This document shows positions 1 to 12,167 of a stretch of 64,000 nt of DNA, one piece after another; position 1 is the stretch's first letter, and each line of letters opens with the position of its first letter. A model generated the notes under the pieces. It was not told the DNA's origin, ran no database searches, and saw only the letters and a program-made list of their open reading frames with translations. The stretch comes from Stercorarius parasiticus. Its lineage: Eukaryota > Chordata > Aves > Charadriiformes > Stercorariidae. Position numbers and translations under genes: made by a program. The stretch covers positions 248,001 to 312,000 of the forward strand of contig VWZL01005136.1 in the NCBI GenBank assembly GCA_013396915.1, in the 5' to 3' direction.

Positions 1-558
1 CTGACTACTGGTGAGTAGGAAATGGACATTGTCCTCATGGTGACAGTAAAGTCCTCCATACCATGCAGTGTGGTGGCTTCTCTGCTAGGCTTCGTCTGTG
101 CTAGGATGGATTTCACAGAAAGTGAGTCATGAGACCATCAGTCTCATCTCTATCACAGCTCTGCTTAGGGCAAGATCTGGCCTACCTGGCAACAATGTGT
201 TTTCATTTTGGGTGCTGGGTCAGATCTTCCCTTTGCCTCCTTTCAGTTTGGCAGTTTTGCCATTGAAGATGAAGGGCATGCTTGTTCCAGGATTTGAACT
301 TTGAATTTTTTCCCTTTTTCTGGGGAACCTGTTTTGAAGATATTCTATGATTGTGGTAATTTGTTTGATGGCAAACTTAAAAAAAATAAATAATGGAGAG
401 AGAGTAGCATCAACTCAACATGTGAAACGGTTTAAATCCTGTGAATGGTGCCATGCATGTAGACAAGGAGTGCTAGGTTTCTAATTAATCAGTAGAACAG
501 GTTTGTCTTTAGAAAGCAGTAATACCACCTAGCCTAGCTGTTTGTTTTCCTTTACCAC

Positions 559-660
559 CTTCTCCCCAGAGGTCCCTGGTGAGATGATCGAGCTGCTCAC
601 GAATCACTTGCTGGATTGCTGCTCTTGAGAGCCAGAGATATAAGGCACCATTTTGGTGCT
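559..660 (-). other. Exon-like segment with splice-site-like borders (candidate only)
   Basis: Read on the minus strand, this 102-base segment has an acceptor-like TACTTACAG on its 5' side and a donor-like GAAG|GTGGT on its 3' side. It stays open in one frame and would be a symmetric phase-1 exon of 34 codons. It contains the peptide stretch LYLWLSRAAIQQVIREQL, which looks like an amphipathic helix but which I do not recognise. The plus strand also shows splice-like borders over nearly the same interval (CTCCCCAG before 570 and GTAAGT at 663), but all three plus-strand frames hit stops there. The acceptor's pyrimidine tract on the minus strand is poor. It may be a real exon, a pseudo-exon or chance. 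Confidence 0.15.
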
Positions 661-3600
661 CTGTAAGTATACTAAGCTGTAAATCCTGGTCATTCAATAA
701 TGGCATTACAGACAGCTTAGAGCTTCAAGTCCTTCAGGCTTTCAAATCAGAGCTGTTAACCTAGCTGGTATACTGTTAGCAGTGGAGCTGAGGAAACCTG
801 GAGCCCAGAGCAAGCCAGGAGCTGGAGCACATGCTCAGGAAGGGTTCATAACTGCACTGCACTCTCTTGTTACTGCCAACACGCTGCTGGAAGTGCCTGA
901 GCTACCAAGTTTGACTCCTGGTGGGCAGCAATGTAACCAGCATCTAACTTCAGAAGAGCTGTTTCACAAGGCCAGGCTTTCCAAGGTGAAAAGAAATTAG
1001 TACTTTCATCTAAAAGGACTTGCCCTGATGAAGACCCTAACTTGTAGAAAGTATAGATAGTTAGTTTTGATACCCTACAAATGCTTTTGGGAGGAGTGAG
1101 AAATTTCAGATTCATGTAGCAAACTGGAGAATATATACGTCATGCAGGCTTTCTGACATACCATCAAATTCTTGTTTTGTGCCAAATATTGTGGTGCTTT
1201 CCTAGCATATAAAAGGAAATATGATTCAACTTCACAGTGAGTTCCTGAAGCTTCTACAGATCCTGAAATAAAGATCATCTTCACATTGCACACAATGCTG
1301 ACATGTTTGTGTAACGAGTACTTACTGCAGCAGAGAGCTGTGTACAGATAAACTATATCTAAACCTCTTAAACCAATGAAGAGTACTCAAAGCTGTCTGA
1401 TAGCAGGCCTGTCATCCATGGTATTGCTTCAGGAGGAATCCCTACGGAGAACCAAAAAGAAATGGAGGTTGAATGTTGGGTAAGATGTGCATACAAAACA
1501 TTCCCTCTTGTATACAGCTTAGCAGAATATTGTGGCAGTAAGAACTGCACAATACAGCATTTATAGAGCACAAGAGCTGCCAAGTCAGGAGAATCCCCCC
1601 CAGCAAGGCCCCTGCTTGCCACACTGTGAGCCAAAGAGGCGAGAAAGGGCCTCCCAATCCAGAGAAGGGGAAAATAAAGGCTCTGTATGTTCCCAAATGC
1701 AAGATTCTTGGGGGACAAAGAAACCAAATCCCCTCTGTTGAGAAGGTATATCTGCAAAACAGCTCACAGTTCTGCATAGTCCCAATGTTTGTCTCATGCA
1801 AACAGAGAACTTCTTACTGCCCAAGAAGGTTTATTTATACTTAGAAAAGACAGAGCATAAGTCCACAGTAAAAAGTAATATTTCTTCTGGGAAACACAAA
1901 TGATTTATGAAAATATTGTTAAATTACTGCTTACATGCTATACCGTGAACAGCAAATGTAGATTTTACATAGAAAATATGAGTGATATATTTATTATTTT
2001 TAAATATGTAAATGTAAACGAGGACATAAGAGTGTCTGTTGTAAATATAAGCAAACTGTTTAAAGATTCCTGTGAGGTAAGTGATGTTCAAATAGAATTT
2101 TTTCTAAAGGAAGGAGAAAGGACGGGCTACATAGTTGGGTAACGTAGATGCTCCCTCCCCATGAAGAGGCTTGAGGTGTCAAGAAAGCAAATGCTGAGGT
2201 TCCTTAGTAATCCTTCCCTAAGTTAGACTTGTCTCAGCAGGTGTACAAGTAGTACTCTGCTGGATCTAGCAGTAGAGATGGATCCAGGAAAACAAGTCAT
2301 GTTGTGGTTTTGAACATCCTTAGCTTCCCTGCTACGCCGAGCTGGAGTTTGAGTTGAGCAGTATTTCTACAGAGAAGTGCTGCAGGCACTTAAGAGGTGG
2401 AGAACTTCACTTATCCTTGAGCAGTGTCCCTAGAAGGCCTATCACAGAGAAGAGATCATTGAATTGGTGATTGTTTCATTTGACAAGGATAAACTATTAG
2501 GGAATCTATATTTTCACTTGAGATGTAATTCAATTTTATGTTCAATCTCTAATTCAATCTCATTTTTTGCATAATAAGGATATTGTGATTAATGAAAAAT
2601 AAATGGCCAAATGAAAAGGCAGTGTGTTCTTCCTTTGTTCAAGGTTGAACATGATTAGAAATACTACTGATCTGACTGGGCAGCAATAGTACAAAAATCA
2701 TAACATTGATTACTTCAGAATGTAATTTTGCATTCAGACTGTGATCTTACTGGTTTTGATTCAGTTGAACTACTCGAGCTTGGATCTGAAGTTGTCTGCA
2801 GCATAATTCAGCCATCTGATTGCCCCCCATGTGTGTGGTTAAGCTACTCGATCTTCTTGTGCTGTTCTTTCTTTTTCTACTCTTAATTAGAGCAGCTTCC
2901 ATCCTACAATTCATTCTCTCATTCCTCTTTATGATTTCCAGTTTAGTAGGGTAATAATAAACAAATTCTTTCATCGTTTCTCGTTCCTTGACTGAAAATA
3001 ATTCTTGGGATGCGTTACTTCAAATAAAATTGATCAAAGCCCCTGTTCCACCTCCTTCACTCACAGGAGCACTAAATTCAGTGTGAACCTTAAAAACTCT
3101 TCCAGAACGTAGTTGTTATGTTTGAGTTCTGGTTCATGCTCCTTCAGGCTTTGGTTTCAATTATTTTAGCGAGTGGGTTTTTTTAAACTTTCCCATGTGC
3201 AAAGTTAATTTTATTTTGGTGAAATGTGTGATTTTATCACTGTGTCTGTGGCCTGGCATGACACTGTTTTAGTGACATGCATTGATCAGCCCAGTTCTGC
3301 TACAGGTAACCCTTTCGCTCAAAGCATCTGCCGATGTTAGCAGTCGATCAAACAGCTGGTGTTGCTAAAAGATCATTTGAGTTCAGCCTCTAGCATGACA
3401 AGAATTCTTGCAAAGAGGCAAGGATTTGCTGTTAATGCATTCTAGATCCCAGAGTTTTTTAGCTTTCAATTTTTTAATCCAGTAGAATTTTTTGTCAAAA
3501 CTAGCTAGCTGTGAGTGGGCATTAGCAAAACTGTATCTAAAATGTAGATGATTTTTTAGGCTCCCTATGTATTTTATTAATACTTGAAAAAAATGAATTC

Positions 3601-5960
3601 CATGTGCAAATAGTCTGAGTCATTTTCCAATGAACAAGCTGTTATTTATGTATTAACATTTCCTGAAGAGACAGTTTCTATAGAACATCAGGAAGCAGCC
3701 ATAAAAGTGAGTATGGGAAAAAACTGGGACAGAAAAATGTAGATGCATTTTGCAATTGGCTATGCAGAAACATTCCATAGCAAAAGGTAGGATCACATGC
3801 AGTACAAATCGCTTGCTTTTGTGAGTTGGCAGAAAATATAATTAAAATAAAGAAGTGACATCTTATGTGACAGAACCTGAGTAGGCAGCACAGCATTTAT
3901 CACCTCCTGTTCACTAGCTTTTCTTTTTTAAAATTAGTGAGATTTATCTTATATGACGCCTACTCGTGGTCTTGTTGGCATGAACAAAAACAAAAAAAGA
4001 AATGTAGCGATGTAAAATAGCGCCATGAGTTACTGCAGCCAACAAGAAGGGACAAATTCGTCCCTTAAGCTGTGAAAAAGAACTGTACAAGGGTGGATAC
4101 AGGCCCCAAAGTGTATTACTTCCTGGGGTTATTTTTGTTTGTTTGTGCTCATAAATTCTACTTCTATCCAGGGAAAGCTATATATTGAACTATTTTCTAC
4201 AAAATGAGGATTGGACCGTGATCTTGATTTCAACTGTGTAAATCGGAAGTTATTCTGCCAGAGTCAATGAAGTCATTCTGGGTTTATATTTGTAAGCCTT
4301 TAATCAGAGTATGTCAGTGAGCAGGAAGATGTGACACATGAAAATCAATGGTTGATGCTGCTGTTTTTCTTTCAGGCTGAGCATTTTGACATCTTGCTTG
4401 CTTGGTTTTCTGCACTATGCACCGAGACCAATAATATTCTCTATTAGGAGACATGGAATCTGGGAGGTTTCTGAAAACAAAAGCAAACAAAATCAAACCA
4501 AACCAAGTCTAACTTAACACATTTTAATTTTAGAAGACTCAACAATCAAATATTTGGAATGCTGAATGACATTACTTTAACAGAGAAATGAAGGAGTGCC
4601 ATCACAGAAATCTGCACATAAGAGGAGGAGCAGAGCAGGGAAGAAAATGAATTATTTTATGAATGTATTTATTAAACTAGAGCTTGTAAAAGAGCTCAAG
4701 TAAAACTTGAGTGGGTGGAAGGAGTGGGCACAATCCATAGAGTAACTATATACATGATTTTAAAATCCTACTTTTAGGAAGGGGGTGAGATGAGAGAAAA
4801 GGGTGACCAATATTTACATTTAAATTTTTTATGTTGTTTCAGATGAGTCACTTTCCGATACTCGCACTTGAAGGATGTCTGTAAATGTACCCTTGGGGTG
4901 CCTGGAAGCACATGCTTAATTACAACCTGGTGTTGATGCAGCAGTGCCCTCCTTAGCAAATGGGATGGAGGCCAACATCCCTTTCCCTCCCACTGGCCTT
5001 AAGTTGCCAGTTACCCCCAAAAGTAGAGGCAAACATTACCTGCAGTCCAGAGAGAGCAAGAACAGCTGTTCTCCCTTTCTCCTCTCCTGCCTGGTGCACC
5101 CACAGCATCTGACCTGCAGTCATTTGGAAACAAACACACCAAATCTGTCCTTGTGTGAGCTTTGCAGGGCCCTTACATGGAAAGCAATGGCTTGGGAGGT
5201 ATGTGGGTTGTTCTTTTTCAAGCTCTTTTATTCCAGCAGCAAATATCTGTGGTGTGAGTGTACACAGTTTGTCTGCGTACAGTATTGTGTACTGCACATT
5301 GTGTTCTTCGATATTTTAAGTAAGGAGTTAGCATCACACAGGCCTAAAAGAAAGGAAGGTACATGAATACAGCAATGTACCTGTACAACGCCTTGGTGCA
5401 CATTTCACTGCGAAAAAGGAAAGCAGCTCAGGTGACAGTCTTGGTGTTGAGCAGTTCACTGTGTGATTTCATTCTGCACTGGGTGCAATGAGTGTTTTGG
5501 ATGACCGATGACAGTTCTGCTGTACAATTCAGTTACCTTTTGCTCATTATCTTGCTTGTCTTTTCTACTTATAAAGTAAGCTACCCTCTTATCATCTGTG
5601 GTTTTGTAGTGGCCTTTGCAGCGTTGAAAGTAAACCTCATAAAAGTATAATAAAAGACCTGTGGTTGTTCGCTAGCTATCAAGATATTTTAGAACATTAA
5701 ACACCAAATTGGGCAGATACTGCAAGGTCATGAAATGTGTAGGACGCTTATCCCAAGTTCAAGGTGGCTGAATGTCCAGTAAGATTGGTTGTGTAGCGGT
5801 GTACTCTTTTAATGGGTCTCCCCAGCAGTGGTCTTACTGCTTTACATAGAGATCCATCACACGCAGCACTGCTGCATTTCCTGCAGGTTACCGGTCTTAT
5901 AGTCATTCACATTCATTCATGTTTTCATGATCAGGGTATTGGCAACAGCAATGAATTTCC

Positions 5961-5998
5961 CAAAAGAAAAAAAAAAAGAAAGAAAGAAAAGAAAAAAC
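5961..5998 (+). repeat. A-rich purine tract
   Basis: Run of A with interspersed G (AAAGAAAGAAAGAAAAG pattern). It could be a low-complexity tract or the degraded tail of an unrecognised retroposon; no element body is visible upstream. Confidence 0.8.
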
Positions 5999-8710
5999 AT
6001 TTGCAACTGCAAGTTATTAATTGACAGTTCTCATTTAAGCAGTGTCACTTACAACCAAATATTTAGACTCCAAATCAGGATAATGAAAAAACATTTTCAG
6101 AAGTGTGATGGAGCTTCTGTCTAATTGACACTTGTACTTCCCTGCAGCTGAGGAAGATAAAGTTTCACAGAAGTATGAGCAAGTTAACAGCCCGAGTTCC
6201 TGCAGCCTTGGCACGCTTTGTGTGGATAGTATTTAAATAAGTAATGTCCTTTACTCTAACTTCTTGCTAAATTCTCTGCTTTTGCTAATAAGGAGATAGG
6301 TGAATACATAGTTTGTCACCTAGCAACCTCAGATGAGTCCTTTGAACAGTTTTTGAATGAACAGTTGCTGACGGGTTCTTAAAAATAGCTAATTTTTTCT
6401 TTGTTTTCTTTGTGCAAGTGGAAGGTGTGGTCCCCCATATGTGCTTGTGTGAAATGACAAGCAGGCAACTGAAGGGAGAGCGACACAGAAGAGGAAACAA
6501 AAATGGAATCATACGGTGTAATTGGCATGCATATATATAGAAATTCTGTTTCTATTCTTTTAAGTCAACTCTGCATAAATTTGCATGACATACCTCAAGT
6601 TCCCTGTCTGTTCCATGCCATGCTAGTCAAATTCTTTCCTACAGAAGAAATGGGAACATAGATCCTTTGGTATGTTAAACAAACCCCTCCTCATCCCACT
6701 AGGTAAAAAAAATAGTGCAGGGACTTGTTATTTGCTTATGGTAGGTTATAAGATTTGCATTAGACTTCACCCTTGGATCTTAGACTTAAATAGCAACTGG
6801 CAGCAATAATTGAAATTGCATTAATGGCAGCAGCTGGGTGGATGGCCCAAGGGTAGATGTGGCCAGCTGCAATCAGGATGAAGGGGGACAGCTGTGGGCA
6901 AGGACAGCTCTTGTATCATATTCTCTAAACAGTGCTCATGGGGAGGGGGCTAGAGCCCCTTCAGCTCATCTAGTAAAATTGCACCTGGACAGGGCAGAGT
7001 CACTGTTAGCCCAGAGAAGGTTGACATTCTGCAGCAATTTAAAATTCTGTTAGTCTTTGGTGACTGGGTTTCCTTAATACGCTCCCTACAATGGCCAGCC
7101 CAATGACGCAAAGCACCTACGTGACCACTTCGGCTGACCCTCAGCGAGTCTCTTTCCAAAGAGTAGTCTCTTGGTGACAAAACTAATCGAGCAGCTTTAC
7201 ATGGCCCTGCTGTCACGAGATGTTCCTATGAGAAAAGGAGCATGGTCATACCATAACCAACTTCTGTTTGTAGCCGACTACTGGAAAGGTTTGTTTGGGA
7301 CAGCGTACCTCACCTCAACAGCTTCACAGACTGCATTAATAAATTAGTGTGAGGTCTTAGTTTAAGTCTGCCCCATGCTGGGGGCATAATTACGGATGAT
7401 TGTGCCCAGCAATGAAGCGAAAGGTTGATTTCTTTAGAAACCAAATGTATCTGATTTCCTCAAACTTAAAAGCCAGTAGTAGTGCAACAGCTATTTATTT
7501 TTGTAAGTGGAGGCACTTCTTTCATTCATGTGATAATTTAAAGCACGTTATTTTTGTTCGGTGGAGGCACTTGAAGAATAAAGACAGCACTACTGAATGC
7601 TTCTGAGGTCTTTAAAAGCTTTCTTGGCTTTTTCTTTCAGCTTCCAATGTTTTGTTTAAAAAATAAGAAACACATTATCATGATGAAGCCCATAGTATGA
7701 AGCCTAAACTGGAGGACGAAGGAAGTTTTTACAGAAAGTGTGAGAGAGGTCAGGTGGGCTGGTTAACAATAAGCTGTCATTAATAGTTTTAGCTCACTGT
7801 CTCTGGGATTATCCTTATCGGCTCTTATAACGGTGAACGCCACCTGTGCATGTGTGTGAGATGTGTGTGGCTGTGCCCGCACATGCCTGTTGGGGTCCCT
7901 GAGCACAGAGGCAGGAGCACTCATCTGACGCAGGAGCAAGCTCAGGCACGGCTCATTTCGAGGTGCAGGCAGGGTCTCCTCAGAGCTCAGATGGGGCTTT
8001 GAGGCTGCTGGGACACTGGCCGCAGCGTGGCAGCAGCCTAAGGATGGCTGAGGTTTGGGACAAGCCATGAGATGAAACCCAATGACCCCTTACGGCACGT
8101 TTGCTACCATCAGGAGCTTGCACGAGGAAAGGGAATGTGGCCCTCTCCAACCTCATTTTCACTGGAGGAGAAAAAAAAGTTTGGCTAGTTTGTGGCAACT
8201 AATGGGAAGGAAAATCTCAGCAAGGTTTAGGCAGTTTGCAGAAGTCTCTTAGCAAAATTATCAAAATAAAAATAAACTTCCTGTAGAGGCAGAAAGTGCT
8301 TATGTCAAAGTGTATCTCCGAAGTTGCTAACTGGGTCCTTTCATATGCTGGAGACTGACAGTTTCTTCTGAAAATTATGCTGGACCTTCCTACATGTAAA
8401 TTTTGAGGCCTAATCAATTACTATCCTGTAGCACAGTGTGTGCCTGGCAGTACTGAGATGTTACATTTCATCTACAAAGCTAGTAGCAGACCACCTGTAA
8501 CTGATTGGTATGAAGAGTAGAAAACATTAATGGCAAGCAAGTTAGTGTGCTTATTTAAACCTTGACTTTATGCTGAAATATATTTGTATTTCCATTCAAA
8601 TGTGAAAATGTAACAGTGACAAGCTAAATATTTCAAGATGTTTGGTATAATAATTTTGTGCTGTCTTTTGGGTCAGGAAAGAATGATGGATCATCTTCAT
8701 TCTTTTCTTT

Positions 8711-8756
8711 TGCATATTTTTAACACCCACTTTGCCTTGCATTTTTAACACCACCC
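8711..8756 (+). repeat. 27-bp tandem duplication beside an ambiguous base
   Basis: TGCATATTTTTAACACCCAC at 8711 recurs as TGCATTTTTAACACCACCC at 8738, giving a period of 27. The second copy runs directly into the single N at 8757, so the base call there may be unresolved because of the local duplication and the short C runs. Confidence 0.6.
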
Positions 8757-10065
8757 NATTCTTCTTTTGTAAGTGATAGATTTCAGATTTCCTCTAATTC
8801 TGCCCTGTTATTTCAGATTCTTCTAGTTATTTTACATTTTTCTCCTCCTCCTCCAATACTTTCAGAAGAGAACTGGACTTCCATAAGCTAACAGGTCTCA
8901 GTGCAGGGTCAGGAAGTTTTTCTACATGATTTTCCTCCTTGTTTATCCATGCAGGCTGCAATCAGACTTTCCCTCAGAGTTACTTAACAGTATGTTGTCA
9001 GATACACTGTATTGATAGTACGTTGTACTCGTGTGTGTATGGATGTGAGTATACAATACTTCACTCAAGACAGGTATTTCAGTCCTCCGGGTTGAGAGGA
9101 CCCCCAGTAGCAGCCAGCGAAAGCATTGCCAGATGTCTTATGCCGGTATGACATGGTATGTCATTTTCCTGTGTGAAATTCATATGGAATGTCACATTTT
9201 TTCACCCAAGCTCAACTTTTACTGCTTGGATACCGAGCTGCTCAGGCTGCCTGGATGTTGGAAAACCACTGGTTATGTATCCTAAGGTATCATGCCTGTG
9301 CAGTTCGTTTGCTGTTGTGCAGTGTTTTTCTGTGACTTTGCCGTGCATCTGACTGCCCTCCCTTGCTGAGCAAGGAATGTGAAGACTCTTTTGGGGGGGC
9401 TGTTTCTTGCTGTATGGCTGGGGGCTGCACCTACATGGAAGTGTGCTTATGGCCTCCAAAATCCTTACCACGGCTGTGGTAATGGTGTAATATTTCTGAA
9501 TTTTGTCTGTGTGTCCCTTATCCTAGCTATGGCTGATGCTTATCTTCTCTTTCCTGCATGCCAATTAATTCATCTCTGAAATCTGTCTCCTCAACATGTG
9601 AAAATCCCTCAGTTGCTAATCCATCAAAGGAGCTAAGGGTATTTTTAGAAATCCTAGGATTTTACTTGTTCCACCAGCGGGTTTAAATTTTTAAATCTAG
9701 CTGATGTCTATATTGAATGGTGCAACTAGGTCTTCCTCTCCATAGAAGACAATACTGAATATTCATTTTTTGTCGATATAATGTGGAAATAGTGTTAATC
9801 CAATATTTTGACAGTTATACAATGATAAAACCCGTAGAAAATAAGAGCTGAGCACTCAAGTCTGAACAACAGGCAGGAAGGTAAGCATTTAGTTCTTTGA
9901 AGCATGAAGTGCTTGAAGTCATTTGAGTGCAAGATTGGCCTTACTGATTCAGACCAGAGGTCCACCTAGCCAAGTACTCTGTCTTTAACAGCGACCAACA
10001 GAAAATAGAGAAAGAGCAAAAGACAGGCATATTCCCCTGGGTATGCCTGCTGAACTTCCAGACAC

Positions 10066-10070
10066 CCACG
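10066..10070. repeat. Left target-site duplication of the LTR
   Basis: CCACG directly before the LTR start. The partner CCATG lies at 10670-10674. The C/T difference is consistent with CpG decay. Confidence 0.6.
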
Positions 10071-10413
10071 TGTCCTGGTTTGAGGTAAAACAGAACCAAT
10101 TTTCTGATTTGTAATTTTACTTTTTAGCTGGGCCTCTTCTAACTGACTAAAGTCTGAAATTAACAGCATATTGTTCAGAAACTGTTCGCTCTCAGAGTGA
10201 TAAGACCTGATTATACCAGGGAATGGCATGCACAGAGGCTCTTGCGTATACTTATTGCTATAACAACCAAGGTCAGCTAACTTCGCTATTTGCCCCGTTT
10301 GAGGGTCGGAAGCGGAGAAGCGTAGAGGGGTCACACCTACAGGGAGGAGTGGATGGGACAGGTGACCCAAAACTGACCAACAGGGTATTCCATCCCATCT
10401 GCATCATGCTCAG

Positions 10414-10420
10414 TATAAAA
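10414..10420 (+). promoter_or_regulatory. TATA box of the LTR promoter
   Basis: TATAAAA inside CTCAGTATAAAAGCTGAGG. Its place, about 340 bases into the LTR and after the GTATTCCATCCC block, fits a U3 core promoter directing transcription to the right. Whether it is still active cannot be told from sequence. Confidence 0.6.
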
Positions 10421-10516
10421 GCTGAGGGATCAAAGGGGCAAGGCTGCTCTGGCTCACTTTCTTTTCTACAATGGCCAACGTCTGAGGAGGACCCTGTCTG
10501 TTCGTCTGCCTTTGAT

Positions 10517-10613
10517 NNNNNNNNNNNNNNNNNNNNNNNNNNNNNNNNNNNNNNNNNNNNNNNNNNNNNNNNNNNNNNNNNNNNNNNNNNNNNNNNNNNN
10601 NNNNNNNNNNNNN
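10517..10613. other. Assembly gap (97 N)
   Basis: A run of N inside the LTR, ending directly at a run of nine G (10614-10622). The G homopolymer and the multicopy LTR probably caused the break, and the real length may differ from 97. Frames reported across it are not interpretable. Confidence 0.98.
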
Positions 10614-12131
10614 GGGGGGGGGAGGACCATCTGCCATTCTGATTGGCTAATGCGGCCAAAACCACGACACCATGGCTTAGGCACTTCTTGAGCTAGAGTA
10701 TGTTTTCATGCCTAGTAACCCTTCGTGGATTTTTTTTTCCATCCAAAAATGTGTCTAAAAGTTTCTTGAATTCGTGTAAACTGTCCTGTACATAATACCC
10801 GGACACAATGAATTCTGAAGTTGAACTACATATCATTCAAAAAACTACCTCCTTTTTCTTGGACCTGTCCTCTGGACATTTTATTTGATGTTCCTACTTT
10901 TTAAATTATGATTTTGTAGACCTCTATCATATCCTCCCTTGATTTTGTCCTTCCAGGCTGAAGACTTCTGGTCTATATACTGTTTTCTTGTCCAGATGCT
11001 GTTTCTGCCATGAGTGGTGTTGCTCTCCTCTGCATCCTTCTCTGTACCTGGTTCTACTGTATCCTCCTGGAAACAGCACATAGTTGTGATCGGTGATTGC
11101 TGCTTGAACAAGGATTTCTCATTCATACATGAGGTGATTCCTCTTCCTTCTAATGAGTGTTTTTCCCTCTCTCTTTGTGGCTGTCATGCATTTTGCATGA
11201 AAAAGCTTGACTCTTAACCTTTCCTACCATTTATAACTGTATTTATTTTCTATTGGGTTTATTTGTGCCTATAATAGTTCTTGGCAGATTACCATGGCAT
11301 TTTTGAGAAAGGGAATCTTCTCCCTTTTCTGTGTCTCTTTTTCAAGCTGTTTGTGTGCCTGAATCCACCAATGCTGAGCCACAGTTTAGTATTACTTTCA
11401 GAGTGTGTGTGAGCTATAATCAACAATTTTGAGCTGCAATTAAGAATGGTCCATTGAGTCCATTAGAAAGAAACAAATACAAAATGGAAGATAGAAATAC
11501 TATAAAATTGCATTGCTTCACTGAGTGAGCAAGGAAGCTTATGGCTGAAAAAAAGCTAATGGATGTACATTAGCAAACAGGTAAGTGCCCAGGAAATAAC
11601 GAATAAAGAATTTAAGACTTTTCTTGGCAATGCGGATTTCCTTTGTAATGAATGGTCATGATCACTTCTTAGTATGGAGAAGGAATTAGCAGCAATATTT
11701 GACTTCATTTCTGTTTTGTGGTTTGCAAGGGTTGTTACAGAATAATCATAATTCAGACTGGATCAAAGATAAGTTTAATAAACCAGGGACTTCATTAGCA
11801 TTTTGCATTCTATATCTCACCACTGGATTAAAAGGACTTTCATGTTCTTTAAGAAGAAAATGTGTCGGCCCTCCAAAGGACAGCCTCAGAATCCCAGTTG
11901 GGCTTGGTACCATAGGGCCAAGATTATACAAAGCAACAACAGTCTTTATCCCTTCCACTTTGCCTGCATCTCCACTTCAAAAAAGTTTAATGATTCACAT
12001 ATTCGTGCTTAGCTGTGCAAACTGATTTATGTTTTTATCCCTTTTTTCCCTGGACTCTGTAACTGCTGGGTTTGAATGTGCTTAGAATTTTTTCTCTCTC
12101 ACTCTTGCAATAATAGTATTAAAGCATTACA

Positions 12132-12167
12132 GGTATGTGTATGTGTATGCATATATATATATATATG
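12132..12167 (+). repeat. (GTAT/GT)n-(AT)n microsatellite
   Basis: GGTATGTGTATGTGTATGC is followed by nine or so AT dinucleotides. This is a compound dinucleotide/tetranucleotide repeat, likely polymorphic in length. Confidence 0.85.

Larger units (their letters stand above)
1..9930. other. Anonymous non-coding stretch, no recognisable gene
   Basis: I see no protein domain, RNA gene or identifiable transposon here. Open frames on both strands are short (under about 145 codons), overlap each other in conflicting frames and match no family I recognise. Local items are listed separately: an exon-like segment near 559-660, an A-rich purine tract near 5961-5998, and a 27-bp duplication next to a single N near 8757. 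Base composition is AT-rich with few CpGs, typical of intergenic or intronic bird DNA. Short unrecognised old repeats may be present. Confidence 0.6.
10071..10669 (+). mobile_element. Solo LTR of an avian endogenous retrovirus (ERVL-like)
   Basis: The element opens TGTCCTGGTTTGAGG and closes AACCACGACA, giving the expected TG...CA ends of a retroviral LTR. It carries the block GTATTCCATCCCATCTGCAT followed by CATGCTCAGTATAAAAGC, the promoter region known from a widespread family of bird LTRs. The flanks are CCACG (10066-10070) and CCATG (10670-10674): a 5-bp target duplication with one mismatch, as ERVL-type elements make. No gag, pol or env sequence and no second LTR are present, so this is a solo LTR left by recombination. 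It lies inside an older CR1 in the opposite orientation. About 97 bases are missing (N), so length and any polyadenylation signal cannot be read fully. Confidence 0.85.
9931..11090 (-). mobile_element. Ancient CR1 LINE 3' portion, split by an LTR insertion
   Basis: This is the 3' end of an old amniote-wide CR1 type, reversed in this window. Its terminal block (9931-9990, containing TTGGCC, TCAGACCAGAGGTCCACCTAG and then CTGTCTTT) matches the classic end that reads 'tactgggtcagacca...ggtcc' in the opposite sense. The block is interrupted at 10071-10669 by an LTR and resumes at 10670. It then shows the ORF2 C-terminal DNA words of this family: TAGACCTCTATCATATCCTC (about 10918-10937), CCAGGCTGAAGACTTC (about 10953) and CTTCTCTGTACCTGGTTC (about 11037). 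Frames are broken, so there is no functional ORF2. Homology fades after about 11090, and the 5' border is uncertain. Confidence 0.85.

Noticed and set aside
10223..10684. Four frames across the N run
   Set aside because: They read through unknown bases inside an LTR, so the translations are meaningless.
10881..11217. Minus 81-codon and plus 67-codon frames
   Set aside because: Both lie on decayed ancient CR1 ORF2 DNA or its edge and match no host gene.
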